A stretch of 40,327 bases of DNA from Symbiodinium natans (GCA_905221605.1 CAJNDS010001031.1:1-40327); one strand, 5' to 3'; positions 30,170 to 40,327 are shown, counted from the first letter of the stretch. Translations and numbers: made by a program. Notes: generated from the letters alone by a model not told the origin.

Positions 30170-30465
30170 TGTTAAAACCCTGCCATGTAAAGCTTCGGGC
30201 AGATGCGATGCTTCTTCGCCGGAATATTCGAGGCTCAGCATGAGCGCGGCATGCGACATTTGGTCGCCCTTTTTTCTTGGAGTGTTAAGCAGAAGCTTTC
30301 CTCATACGGTGTGCACAGATGTACGTATGAGCACTCCCGAACCAGTCGAACAGCATACTTGTCATGCTCGTGAAGGAAAGAAGTGAACGTTGAATTCGCC
30401 ATGGCTGATCATTCCATGCCTGTTGCCTCCCATCCCGATGATGACCACGACATTCAGTACCAACA
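30170..30465 (+). repeat. 3' LTR
   Basis: 296 bp, one substitution from the 5' LTR. It repeats the start of gag: an ATG at 30401 opens 22 codons that stop at a TAG formed by the first bases of the right target duplication. Confidence 0.95.
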
Positions 30466-30470
30466 CTAGG
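30466..30470. repeat. Target-site duplication, right (CTAGG)
   Basis: Matches 21268-21272 and runs straight into GTTTAGGG, a telomere-like tract. Confidence 0.9.
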
Positions 30471-30599
30471 GTTTAGGGTTTATGTGATAGGCTTCTGTAG
30501 CGAGAGACTTCTTGAAAACGATAGGGTTTGTAGGAAAGTGTCAATCACAACCGTATACGTTGACTAAGTTGACGACTCTGCAAAGGCCCCAGGTGCGAT

Positions 30600-31285
30600 T
30601 GAGACTGCAGCAGTCACAACTTCGCCAATCATTGATGAATTGCAAGAAGAGATTGGAGAGACTGATCAACCCTCGAGCTCTGCTAACCCATTCTTTCGTA
30701 GGCGAGAAGCTTCAGGTGGCAACAGGCCGCCACAACCCGGGCAATTGAGCAAGATGTTTGAGCATGGAGTGCCAGCACGAGTTGAAAGCATTGAGCAGAC
30801 TACCGAAGATTGCCTTCACTCACTGAACAGTCAAACCAGAGTTGAGCGGACTCCTCCGTCGGATACGCTTGCGGAGTTTCACTTGCAGTCTGGACTTGTT
30901 GATAAGAGCTGGATTCTGTTGGACAGTGGAGCCTCTGCGAATTGTTGTCCTTCATGGTTTGCAGAAGACTACCCGTTTGCTTCCTGTTGGTTCGGATTGC
31001 CCAGCACTCAGAAGCATTTCAGGCAAAACCGTCAACATCTTGGGCAAGAGAGTCATTGAGTTTCCTTTGGTTAGTGTTTCTCGTTTTCTATTGCAAGACT
31101 TCTGGACAGTTATGTCTCGCGACTTTTATGGCATTGATCACACCGGCAGGCCTTCCAGTGCCCATTGGTGTACCTCACTCCAACAGTCATTCCATTTGCT
31201 GCATCTAGTGCACCCAGGACTGATTTGGAGATTAGTGCTCTCATGGAAGGCATTGATCTCGATAGGATTGCATTTTAATTTGTTT
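30600..31285 (+). pseudogene. Decayed fragment of a second copia element (Gag end and protease)
   Basis: A different copia family from the intact element. The frame at 30640-31059 has a Pro/Ser-rich Gag tail followed by WILLDSGASANCCPSWF, a retropepsin active site with the flanks I associate with dinoflagellate copia proteins. A frame change near 30980 continues with CPALRSISGKTVNILGK, then FPLVSVSRFLLQDF and SRDFYGI; another frame gives VYLTPTVIPFAASSAP near 31168-31215. So the protein is still recognisable across at least two frameshifts. No LTR, integrase or RT is visible. Its right side merges into the ATTG-rich region. Confidence 0.6.
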
Positions 31286-31419
31286 TCCTGCAGAATTTTG
31301 AGCATTGATCACGCTGTAATGTGGCTCTCATTGCGTCACATTGCGATCACTCATTCGGTGCCTAGAGTAGTGTGAGCATTGCGTTGCCTGAGCGTTGCTT
31401 CGCTCGCGCCCTGTAGATT

Positions 31420-33180
31420 GGTACGTAGGTAGGAACATGGCCATTCCTGCGGGCGTGATTGCGCCGATTGTCCCATTGGCTGGTATGGATCAGCTGAAGG
31501 ATGATTGCGAGCGATGCTCAATGAGTCAGCTATGCAGTATCACCGATTGCGTGACATTCTGGTCGATGCATTGGCATTGATGCCCACCGAAGAGTCATGT
31601 ATGCCTATTGTGAGAAAGGTAGGCCTCGACATTGCCACCCCGAAGGCATTGTTGGTACACGCGAGGTTGATTGAAAACTGCATTGGTGGCGTTTTGCTGA
31701 ACAACGCAAGTGTCATGACATTGGATCCGATTGACCAAGTCAACCCGTTGCGAATGGGTTCCTTTGCCAATTGAAGACTGAGCAGTTTCCGAACCCATTG
31801 GGGATTGGACCATCGGTTGGATTGTGATGGTGCATTGTGGCGTTCTCAGGGCAAGCAGGCATGCGGATTGGAAATGTCCCACCTTGCCTCCGGAGCTCAT
31901 TGCTGACGGTGCAAGATGGCATGCTGGCATTGACCATTCGCACCATGCAGGTCCGGAACTGGACATTGTTTCGGACCATCGGCACATTGGTGGCGAGATG
32001 AACATTGATGGTTCATCGGTGACGATGCCGTTTTTCATTGCCCTGCCAGAGTCATTGATGCGAAGCGTTGCCGCCGAAGGAAGTCTCGCATTGGATGGTT
32101 TCCCGTGCGGGCAGGCCAACGCATTCTCATTCTGCACGATTGAGCAGAGCCTGCATCAGTGGCACAATCAGGTGCCATCGATTGAAGCTGGATCGCAAGA
32201 GAATGTGTGGATCATTGGCTTCCACCCGTCGAATGCTCGCTTCCCGACGACATTGAAGAACCCACTCGCTGGCAAAGGTGGATTGCTTCATTGGCACACT
32301 CAATCGTACTGTGGTCATTGCTTGATCCTGGACACGATTGATGATTCGACCATTTTCCAGCTGCAGGCAGCCGAATTGATGACCTCAATGGTCATTGACG
32401 CACGGTTGTCGCTGAAGGCATTGCTCGATGGTCTCAATTGGGATTTGAGTGGAGCAACTGAGCAGTTCTCGTTCCACCGGCACAATGCCATTCCAACCCG
32501 ATTGAGCAAGCTGATTCGTGCAGGTCGCACAGCAGGCATTGGCTCGAGTGCCATGGCAGGCAGTGCTGTGCAGAAGTCGATTGGCGCAGGCCAAATTGGC
32601 ACTTCTGAGATTGTGGTCTCGCACGGTGGCAGCAAGTTAAAAGTTGCCCCGAACATTGAGCAGATGGATTGATTCCATCTCGAAGATCAGTTTTGGTGGC
32701 GTTGGTTGCTTTGGTGATTGCAATTGCAGCAAGTCATTGGAGCAACGATTGGAACCTCTGCTGACCGTTTCTCAGGATTGCTTTGAGCAATGAATTGATT
32801 CGGATGCATTGGAGCAGTCGGTATGCCAAAGAGGCATTGCAGATCTCATTGCAAGCCTGAAAGCAAAAGCATTGAGCTGAGCCCTGAGTGCATTGTTCGA
32901 TGTGAAGCCGATTGTCGTTAGTCGTTTCTGCTTGCGATTTTTCATATACCCAGTTGAATCGTCTGATTGAATCATTGTTTGCAGAAATCCTTGAATTGTG
33001 GCCCGAAGTAGAGCTGAGACAAAACACAATTGGCATGCTCACAAGAGCATTGACTCACTGCACTGGCTCAAGTCTCAAGTGGCACAGACAAGATTGCTGA
33101 GTGAGTGATTGCATCAAGTGACTGAGCTGTCCATCTTGTGGTATTGATTGTTGTGATCAAACAAGCCTGTGAACATTGAC
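31420..33180 (+). other. Region saturated with the tetramer ATTG
   Basis: By eye I count about 70 ATTG in roughly 1.76 kb on the plus strand, against about 7 expected for random sequence; CAAT is not similarly raised. The motif often occurs as GCATTG, CGATTG or ATTGAGCA. It falls in all three codon positions of the reading frame inside the region and continues beyond it, so it is a DNA-level feature rather than a protein repeat. It begins weakly in the copia fragment and stops at the poly-G tract near 33195. Nature unknown. Confidence 0.75.
31824..32672 (+). CDS. Unrecognised 282-codon reading frame within the ATTG-rich region
   Basis: Open from ATG 31824 to TGA 32672. I recognise no domain; the residues are unusually rich in Ile, Ser, Gly and His, partly because ATTG places ATT (Ile) or TTG (Leu) codons at many sites. 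Its length is unlikely by chance in sequence of this composition, so it may be a real exon, a decayed coding sequence or a result of stop-poor repetition. It has no evident start context, signal peptide or splice partner. It lies downstream of a decayed copia fragment, and could be part of another mobile element. Confidence 0.3.
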   Translation: MMVHCGVLRASRHADWKCPTLPPELIADGARWHAGIDHSHHAGPELDIVSDHRHIGGEMNIDGSSVTMPFFIALPESLMRSVAAEGSLALDGFPCGQANAFSFCTIEQSLHQWHNQVPSIEAGSQENVWIIGFHPSNARFPTTLKNPLAGKGGLLHWHTQSYCGHCLILDTIDDSTIFQLQAAELMTSMVIDARLSLKALLDGLNWDLSGATEQFSFHRHNAIPTRLSKLIRAGRTAGIGSSAMAGSAVQKSIGAGQIGTSEIVVSHGGSKLKVAPNIEQMD

Positions 33181-33194
33181 CTTGTAAAACTTCA

Positions 33195-33320
33195 TCGGGG
33201 GGGGTTGGGGGGGGGGGGGGGAGGGGGTCGGGGGGGGCGGGGTGTCGGGGGGGCGGGGTGCTCGCCCCCAAAAAAAACAGGAGAAAGGGCGGGGGGGGGG
33301 GGGGGGGGGGGGAGGGGGTG
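33195..33320. repeat. Poly-G tracts
   Basis: Several runs of 7 to more than 20 G with short interruptions, strongly G-quadruplex-prone. Length is probably unreliable in the assembly. The run marks the sharp right edge of the ATTG-rich region. Confidence 0.9.
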
Positions 33321-34760
33321 GGGTCAGTAGGGTTCGGTGTTGCTGTGTCTGCTTCATTCCTTGTTTTTCTATCACTGTCTCCTATTTTTTCCTTTCCTTC
33401 GTGTCTGTTTCATTTTCATTTCTAGGGTCTAGGATTTGGGTTTCTTGTTGTGGTCGCCTACTTCGATTCGGGGTGCTTTTTTTCGCTTTGTCATTGTTTG
33501 TCTCCTTGTTGGTTTTCTGCTTGACCCACAGAATTGACTTGGCTCATTTGGCCTAACTGCTCGGATCTGTGCATGGCTTGTCCGATTTTTCCGCTGCATG
33601 CAGCAGCAACATCAAGCTGCATCTGCCAGACCTATAGCCGAAGTAATTACCAGAAGGTCAGTGCGGCTGTACACCGGAACATTCTTCTGCAAGTGACTGC
33701 AGTGGTTCCTCCATCCTGTCCAGACATCAAGAACATGCGGGCGCATGATGTAACCAGGTCTAGTCCCAAATCATGCTGCCCGGATACCGCATCATTCGGC
33801 ATGGGCCAGAATAAAAGCCCACAATGCCCACGAGTACATCGAAGAGGCTCATTCTCACCGTCAGAATATACATGCGCAAGGGATGTCCCCATCCGCCGAG
33901 GAACTTTGATCAGCGGATACCATTACGCGCTTAAGCAGCACTGAGCAGGCACTGCCAAAAATCACGCATTCAACCTCAATGCGAAGGTACAAGGAGGGGC
34001 CCCCTAGCCATAAGTACGTAGAGTTATGAAGGGCCGGAGACGGATCATGGGTACTGTGTACCTTAGGTAAGAATCTCTTGTGGTAAGAAGTCCCTTGTCT
34101 CGAGTTTGTACAGTAGGGGGGTCCCTCCCTGTATGCCCCAGGAAGCTGGATAGCAGGCTCCATGCACCATGCATGCAGCGGCGCCAGCCGAAGCCCACGC
34201 ATGTTTCTACAATGTTGCACAGCTCAACCAGCTTTCTCTGCGGCCACTAGCACCTGCATGGCGATAACGGCTCGCAATCCCTTCGGAAACTGGTCCGCTC
34301 GAGTAAGTTACATGTTGTGGCGGGCTTACTACCCTAAAAGACCGTCCTCGGAGTACATTTTCTTGAAGTCCTCCTTGGAGAAGCCCAAGTTCCAATTAAT
34401 CCTCGGGCGATCAAACTTCTTGCTTGGGGATAGGGAAATAAGTAGGCTCCCTAGATCCCCCGATGTGAGGATCCTGGTTCTCCAATTCCCTATATCAATT
34501 ATCACGAAGAAGCAACGTTGACACCATGAAGTTTTCCAAACATCCATATTTAGGCTTAGGGCCTCAGATTTCAGGGTTGTGGGGTTTCTGGTTTTACACG
34601 TCTCCGGAAACAGCTCTAGACGTGAAAAGAAACTCATGTGAGCCAGCCCCCCACAGAAGTGTCTGGCGAGCGTTTCCGGGCTTCATTGTGGTGGCTTTGA
34701 AGATGCTGAGACTGTTAGGCAGCTACGGTTGCATCACTCATCGCTACGACCGTCATGCTG
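33321..34760. other. No firm gene; possible minus-strand exons
   Basis: A pyrimidine-rich start is followed by mixed sequence. Minus-strand frames at 33647-33892 (CTRGHCGLLFWPMPND) and 34329-34520 (RINWNLGFSKEDFKKMY, ending in TAG next to a TTTTAGGG-like tract) look somewhat protein-like and could be exons of unknown genes, but I see no supporting splice structure or domain. Confidence 0.3.
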
Positions 34761-35990
34761 TCAATTTTTGCACAGCTTGCTGCAAGAAGCTGGCGGCTTC
34801 GACCGCCTCAGAGTGCAGCCAGGACACATCTTGAGGAACTCCAGTTCAGCGGCGTTCAGCTCCTCCTGGGGTATTCCGCACACCTTCGCGTAGAAGGTAT
34901 TACCTCAGAGGGGGATGCTCGCCACATGCTCCCCACAAAAGTCCTCAAATGCTGTGGGCGAGATGCTGTAGAAAATGTCGTCATGGAACTTCACGCTCAC
35001 CAACCTTGTTTCATCTAGGTCAAACTCGTCCATTGGACCATAGCATAGAGCCAGCACTTGGACTAACGCCTCAAACCGCACATGTGCATGAATCATGAAT
35101 GTGCATGTGCGCGTGTTTTTGAACTGTTTCTTCAACGAGCTCCTGGGGCAGAAGGCTTCCCCAAGTCAGAGTTCGTCTCTTACCTCCTTCATGGGGCTCA
35201 GCGGCTTCGAGTCTAAGAGGTTAGGCAGCACCCCTCCCCCTCCCCCCCCCTCAGCCCAACAAGGCCTCAGGCTGAGTGGGCTTTGTAGGCTTGTGTAGGT
35301 TTTCGGTCCAAGCGGCAGGCTTGTGGCCAGAAGACGGTGAATCGAAAAGACATTCACCACCTCAGGGATTTTAGGAAGTTTAGGGTTTAGGAGGGTTTAG
35401 GAGGGTTTAGGGTCAATCTGCTTTGACAATCTGACCCCAATAAACCTTGAGTCCCAAAAGCCTTGAAGTTTGGGGAGGCATGGTGCTTTTGAAGGAACCT
35501 TCTCCTTTTGGATACGAGTTTAGGCGTCTCTCTGCTTTGACTCGCTGGCTTTAGGTTTCAAGTTGCCACCGCTGCTTGGGGCTCAGAAATTTCTTGGCTC
35601 TCGAGTAGGGTCGAGGGCCTCGAACGGAGTTATATGACTTTTTCTTGCCCTGTAACTGAGCCCCTAGTAGCCCTATCACATACAAGTATCCACCAGGTGC
35701 AGCCGGTGCACAAAGTTAGGGCAGAGGTCCACCATGCGAATGATGTACACCAGCGCCAGGAGGAAGCACGCATCACTGCATTTAAAGTAGCTCCGGAGGC
35801 GAACCAAGTAATCCTCGATACTGATGCTGGGCTGACGGAGACCTCAGCGGTGAGCCTACTGCCTAAGTTGCACCTTTTTGCCGGGTTCAGGCCTGACACT
35901 GCTGAGGCTTTCTGTGTTTTTGAAGCCAGGGGACCATGGAAGCAGCTTGTAGTTTGGGAAGATCTCGCCTGCGCTGGAAGACCATGGACT
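34761..35990 (-). CDS. PHO80-like cyclin, multi-exon
   Basis: Two blocks match the halves of a PHO80/cyclin P-type cyclin box. The first (35694-35842) reads SISIEDYLVRLRSYFKCSD, then CFLLALVYIIRMVDLCPNFVHRL, the first helices of the box. The second is split by a 63-nt GC-AG intron (34904-34966): up to 34967 it reads LVSVKFHDDIFYS and from 34903 NTFYAKVCGIPQEELNAAELEFL, ending at TGA 34761. The join restores the canonical FxDDxxYSNxxYAKVGGI sequence. The product would bind and activate a Pho85/CDK-type kinase. The middle exon's left boundary (about 35010-35090) is uncertain and a few box residues cannot be placed. A 5' exon may start at an ATG near 35985. The protein ends in an unusual Cys-rich tail, so it could be a decayed copy. 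Confidence 0.6.
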
Positions 35991-36812
35991 CTCTAATTCG
36001 GGACTTCGGCACCTTATATCACCCTTTCACCCTTTTAAGGGAGCTGTTGTATGGACCCTTTTTCTTGCTCTTCGGAGGACATGTAAACCCTGAACGGCTC
36101 GATTGAGACTTCGCTACGAGCCAGGAGGTGTGGTCAGCGAGTCAAGCGTTAACACAAACAACCTTTTCAAAATCCGACCTCCAAATTGCCAAACCCTAAT
36201 CACTTTAGGGTGTGGGGCCCTAGTGAGGCATGGACGGCTTGATTCCTGGCTGAGGGTCTTCTTTGAACGCAGTGTTTGTTCCAGGGAAAGGTCGGAACGC
36301 AAGAACACAGTACTGTCGACCAAGCCCTAAACCCTGGTGCCCGTCCCAAAGCCAGCTCCTCCGAGGCAAAATGGCACAGATTAGTGAAACTTGCTCGCAA
36401 ATTTTGTGACCAGTTTTGGGTGCCAACTAGTTGGCTTCGAAGTGCCATCTGAGGACCATTCGCATTTACCGCTATGACTATCAATCTCGTAAGCGCTATC
36501 AATATTTGGATGAGGATCAGTATCAGTATCGGTAGCATTATTACCACTACTACCATATTACCGTTAGCATCAAACTTCCCATGCTTATCATCATTACACA
36601 TGATGATCATTATTATCATCACTACCATCACTCTCAATAGGAGGATCATTGCCATGCGAGGGTGGTTTTTGTTGGGGGCGCGAGCCTAAACCTGAAACAC
36701 TTAACCCTGTTCGTGCCAAGCTACCGAGTCCATCACATTGGCATACACTTTTGTCAGGGAAGCCTGGGCCACAAGTCTCCATGACTCCAAGCTGGACATG
36801 CGGAACGAAACT
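35991..36812. other. Intergenic with an ATC/ATT-rich microsatellite
   Basis: Imperfect ATC, ATT and ACC triplet repeats at about 36470-36650. A telomere-like piece (CCCTAAACCCTGG) is at 36326. No gene recognised. Confidence 0.5.
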
Positions 36813-36985
36813 CTAAACCCTGAACCCACAAGGCTTCTGAAGTCTGGTCACAATCAGCTTTCCGCCATCGATTTCAATCATCTCTTTGTCTGAGCTCCCG
36901 TCAACCTGCTCAGGAACTGCACCATTCCAAACTTCGACAAGCACATTGCAAAGACCGGAATTACAGTATTGGGGACCCCTTGGAC
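36813..36985 (-). CDS. Last exon of an unidentified gene
   Basis: The frame reads GLCNVLVEVWNGAVPEQVDG, then DKEMIEIDGGKLIVTRLQK and ends CGFRV plus TAG. The regular strand-turn pattern and hydrophobic alternation look like a genuine protein end. The acceptor is probably a CCAAG near 36985. The final codons (GGG TTC AGG GTT TAG) are a telomere-like tract, as in the TPR gene. The longer open frame continuing upstream to 37742 is made of low-complexity Arg-rich sequence and I do not count it. Product unknown; upstream exons were not found. Confidence 0.4.
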
Positions 36986-37760
36986 ACAGCAACACAGCTG
37001 GTGATTTCCCAAGGGTGTGCCGGCTGAGACTTCCCAGAGAGTAAAAGGGTGTTGGATTGAGTCGCGTGGCGCACGGGAAGCGCATCTCGAAAGATCGCAA
37101 ATTACACTGGTTTCGTACATGTTGTCGAATCGCGCTCTGGCCTGGGCCCCGTGCGCACTTTGTGATGTAGATAGAAATCGTTCTGCGGTGCGCTTTTTGA
37201 GGCTTGCGTCGCTCCGCGTCCTGAAGATGTGGCAGGCTCGTGGAATCTGCGTTTTGGGCCGTTGGAAGGGTTCGCTGCGTGCGTCCAGACCAAGGTGATT
37301 TGCAATTCGCGATGTTGGAAATCGCACTCCCGCGTAGCGTACAGCTCCATCCTCGTAACTTTCGTCGCTTTTGGACGTCAATGTTAGCGAAATGCAAAAC
37401 TGTCATGCGAAACTGTCGTCGCTTCTTCGCGCTCCCGCCTATGCGCCGTGCGCATCGAAGTCGCCATGCTCGTAGTTGTCGTCGCGTTTGGACGTCCGGC
37501 TTCGCGAAATGCGAAACTGTAGTCGGTTTTGGACGCGAAAATGGAAACTGTGGTGGCGAAAGTCGACTGCTGCGGTACAAATGTCGTACGCCGAGGGCGT
37601 CTGGAGCTCCAGTGGCATCAAAGTCGTTCTTTCGTGATCCATGAAATTCGTCCACTTGTGGGTGTCCAACTGAGAGGTGCCCGACTGGGGGTGCAGAACC
37701 GGGGGGGTGCCCAGGTTCGAGGAAAGGAATTCCACTCTCCACAGCGCTGCATCAAAAAAA
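36986..37760. repeat. Degenerate repeats with GCGAAATGCGAAACTGT motif
   Basis: Phrases such as TTCGCGAAATGCGAAACTG, TTAGCGAAATGCAAAACTG, GTCGTCGC and TTTTGGACG recur between about 37100 and 37560 at irregular spacing. They generate an open, Arg-rich minus-strand frame with two similar HFAxxDVQxRRxLR segments. I read this as an old dispersed repeat rather than a gene. Confidence 0.4.
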
Positions 37761-38427
37761 ATTGTGCAGTAACATGTTCATGTCATTCACTGATGTTCCA
37801 TGTCCATCTCTGCTGCTCGGGTTGTTGTGCGCCGACTAAGGTATTGCTGGTACCAGTGTAGAACGCCTTGCCAACATGCAATCGGCACAAAGACTGTATC
37901 ATTTAGCATCCCATGTGCTTACGCTAGGTGCCGCTAGCTGCCTGCTCTTCTCTCTTCTGGCTGTCTTTGCCAGCTTGCGACTTCACATCCCGGAGGATGT
38001 CGCGCCTCCCAGGCCGTGTCGCGATTGAGCAGTGGAGTGGTAGGTTTTGAGGGGTTTGGGGTTTGTGGCGTTGGCAGATTTACAGCTGGGTTCTCGGATT
38101 TGCTAGGTTTCTCGGGTTAGAATCAGCAGCGTAGGGGCCTTGCATCTGCTCGGAGGGCACCATGGGGATTCGATGCTTCCCGGCCTGAGCGTCCACCGTG
38201 TGGGCGGGTTTATTTAGGGCTTATTCAAAGGTTTTGGAGCAGCAGCATAGCTTGGACAACACCTCTTGTTGTCTGTGCCGCGTGGCTTTTAACGGTTTGG
38301 GTTTTGCTGAGTAGCTTGTGGGGTCTCTACCCTAGTGTCGTGGTTGCGGTGAGGGACAGAAATTGGCGTTTGGACTGCCAATCGTTCGGTAGTTATCAAT
38401 TCTCTCATGACGGTTTGTGGCAATGCA

Positions 38428-38580
38428 GGGGTTTGGAGACTTCTCGGAGCTGGGGTCACGCATCCCAACACCACGCTGAGTGCAGGTCGAAGACACTTGG
38501 TGAATCGCTTGATGCAAGGCCTCGCAGTTGAACTGTCCGAGCGAGGCATCGAAAGGGTAGTCGCTACGTCGACGTGCTGA
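38428..38580 (+). CDS. Possible terminal exon, unknown product
   Basis: After a GGCAATGCAG acceptor the frame reads WRLLGAGVTHPNTTLSAG, then RRHLVNRLMQGLAVELSERG and IERVVATSTC before TGA. The amphipathic helix pattern and codon use look protein-like. No upstream partner was found on the plus strand, and host genes elsewhere in the window are on the minus strand, so confidence is low. Confidence 0.25.
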   Translation, partial: GVWRLLGAGVTHPNTTLSAGRRHLVNRLMQGLAVELSERGIERVVATSTC

Positions 38581-40305
38581 TGTAAGCTGAACTTCCCCCC
38601 GCGACCTGACACGACCTGACACGACCTGACACCTGCTCGAGGCCGATATATATTATATTCATGCCGGGCGAAGAGCCCAGAGAGCTAAAAGTAACTTTCG
38701 AAGCAGCCGCTAAGCAGCGACTGCAAACTACTTCCTAATCCTACGCGTGCCCCTTCTGTAATCCGGGTTCGCCTCCTACAGAGAGAAGTTGAGGGTTCTG
38801 GGCTTTATGAAGTGGGCCGGACCTTCTTACAATATTCGAAGCAAATCGGTAGAGGGCGAGTGGCAGGTTTGGATCCTTCATACTGTCTTGAAATTACTGG
38901 CAACCCCCCCCCCCCCCCCCCCCCCGCCCCCCCTCCCCTCAACCGCGCCAATGGCTTCTGTTCACCATCCACTCCCAAGTTTCACAGAGTATGCACTCAG
39001 CAACACAACCCCCCCCTCCCCCGCCCCCCACTTCAATTTGATGAGGGAGCCTCCTCTTGCAAGAGTGTTCGGTCCGCAGCCTCGTTGTGTAGAGCACTCG
39101 CTGAGCTCCAATGCTCACAATGGCCCAACAATGTTCCCCCCCTCCCCCCCCCTCCCCCCAAAAGTGTGTGTGTGTGTGTGGACGTTGGCCCAACATTCTC
39201 ATTCGCGCGGATGTTGGCCCCTGGAGGATGCCGGCGCTAAAAACACAGTCAACTTAAGAGTGTGATGCTGGCATATGTGGATTGACCCGTTCACCGGCGC
39301 ACATGCACGCACAGCCCCTAGCAATCTGAGGACATACATTCACATGATATGTAAAATCGTATCCTTTAAAGTACATACAATAATCTTGCATGTAAGTATG
39401 TATGCATGTATGTACGTATGTATGTGTGTATATATATATATCTATGCTTATCTATAAATTGTACGAAGCATAACGTATAGCTGACATGGCTGACATGGGA
39501 AACCAGCCAGTCAACCAAAAGTACTGACTGCATTGCGTGGGGCCTCCAGGGAGTCGACGTCATTCCCATGACTCCTGCACACGCACACATGCAGAGTTTC
39601 TGGCGCACAAGCCCACATCTCTGATTGAACGGCATACTTGTCAAAATCGTGCGCCTCCCCTTTGAGGCTCCCGAGTATGCAGGTTCCCTTGAGCCGAGTA
39701 GTGGCAGAGGTTTCAGGCGCCCTCAACGCAAAGACCTCTGTGGGAACCTGAGCCCTGAAGCTGGGGCTGCCTTATTGGCTCTATGCTCTTCATTGCTCCC
39801 CACTTCTCTTTCCTTTCTGATGCCTTGCACAGCTTTTGTCGCCGCACAACCCAATGCAGGCTGACGCGTTGTTGTTTTTGCGTTGCGGCGCCATGCAGCT
39901 GTCTGCTTTCAGCTCTGAACCGGCACGTGGTAGCCGGCCTCTATCGGCGCCTCGTGCACGAGTAAAGTCGTGCACGGCCTATAACCCAACAGAACCGCAA
40001 AAGGTTGGTCCCCTTTGGGCGAGTCTGGGCCAATGTCCCCCCCTTAACATGTAGTGCCACGAAGCTGTTCACTGCACATAACTCTCCGAGAGGGGTGCCA
40101 GATCATCTTCCATAGCCGCCTCTGCCAAAGCAACGACAAAACGCTCAAGGGTACAATGCGAAGGGTACACGAAAGCGTGCCCTGATTAGGCATTGCGACG
40201 CTTGGCCATGGTAAAGCCTAAGCTGTACACCCGAAACCCCATCCACGTTTGCCAAGCAAGCTTCTGGTCAGCAAGGATCCTGTGCCACAGTTGCCAAAGC
40301 ACTTG

Positions 40306-40327
40306 CCACCCCCCCCCCCCCCCCCCC
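40306..40327. repeat. Poly-C run at the window end
   Basis: The window ends within a run of more than 18 C. Such runs are common sites of assembly breaks. Confidence 0.9.

Larger units (their letters stand above)
21273..30465 (+). mobile_element. Complete Ty1/copia LTR retrotransposon (9193 bp)
   Basis: Two 296-bp LTRs (TGTT...AACA) bound a coding region with Gag, protease, integrase, dioxygenase-like domain, RT and RNase H. Integrase before RT defines the Ty1/copia order. A 5-bp target duplication, CTAGG, lies at 21268-21272 and 30466-30470. The LTRs differ at one base, so the insertion is recent. The target was a TCTAGGGTTTAGGG-type telomere-like tract. The element lies on the strand opposite to the host genes. 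Host-related copies are to be expected elsewhere in the genome. Confidence 0.95.
37761..40327. other. Intergenic; microsatellites and poly-C runs
   Basis: Apart from one possible plus-strand exon at 38428-38580, nothing is recognised. Contains poly-C tracts (about 38905-38940, 39010-39030, 39136-39160), a TATG/TA microsatellite (39390-39445) and short TG runs (39166-39180). Confidence 0.4.

Noticed and set aside
33195-33375. Poly-Pro or poly-Gly proteins around the G-runs
   Set aside because: They are translations of homopolymers.
36986-37742. Upstream part of a 309-codon minus-strand ORF
   Set aside because: Arg-rich low complexity caused by degenerate GCGAAATGCGAAACTGT repeats; only the last 50 codons look like a protein.

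Overview
The window looks like nuclear DNA of a dinoflagellate, probably a symbiodiniacean or a close relative (inferred; no rRNA or other marker is present). The grounds are: many short tracts of the plant-type telomere repeat (TTTAGGG/CCCTAAA) scattered through the sequence; spliced genes whose introns often start with GC or GA instead of GT and are flanked by short direct repeats; nearly all recognisable host genes on one strand (minus); a tandem gene array; and a Ty1/copia polyprotein of a type I associate with dinoflagellates. There are no bacterial operons, tRNAs, rRNAs or CRISPR arrays.

Layout. 1-335 is a 14-bp minisatellite. 450-2460 is rich in telomere-like tracts and holds a small secreted Cys-rich protein gene (minus, 483-1204, four exons, 109 aa) whose three introns all contain telomere-like sequence, plus a truncated copy of its 5' half (2014-2234). 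2462-3835 has a non-LTR retrotransposon remnant flanked by a 42-bp minisatellite. 3833-5013 is a class I methyltransferase gene (minus, 5' end unresolved) with one introner-like intron. 5595-6542 is a two-exon secreted TPR protein (minus). 8645-19245 is a 3.58-kb unit repeated three times in tandem, each unit carrying one multi-exon minus-strand gene for a secreted von Willebrand factor D-like protein.

21273-30465 is a complete and very young Ty1/copia retrotransposon: 296-bp LTRs differing at one base, 5-bp target duplication, PBS, polypurine tract. Its Gag starts inside the 5' LTR and carries both a CCCH and a CCHC zinc finger plus the retropepsin. A +1 shift leads to integrase, a 2-oxoglutarate/Fe(II) dioxygenase-like domain with a TET/JBP-style HxDxHN motif, reverse transcriptase, RNase H, and a C-terminal membrane segment with a Cys/His cluster. 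The dioxygenase-like domain inside a retrotransposon of a lineage known for 5-hydroxymethyluracil DNA is the most exciting observation here.

Downstream, 30600-31285 is a decayed fragment of another copia element. It runs into a stretch (31420-33180) packed with the tetramer ATTG on one strand, independent of reading frame, which I cannot explain. 34761-35990 holds a PHO80-like cyclin gene (minus). 36813-36985 is the last exon of an unidentified minus-strand gene. The rest is intergenic DNA with microsatellites and long G/C homopolymers; the window ends inside a poly-C run.
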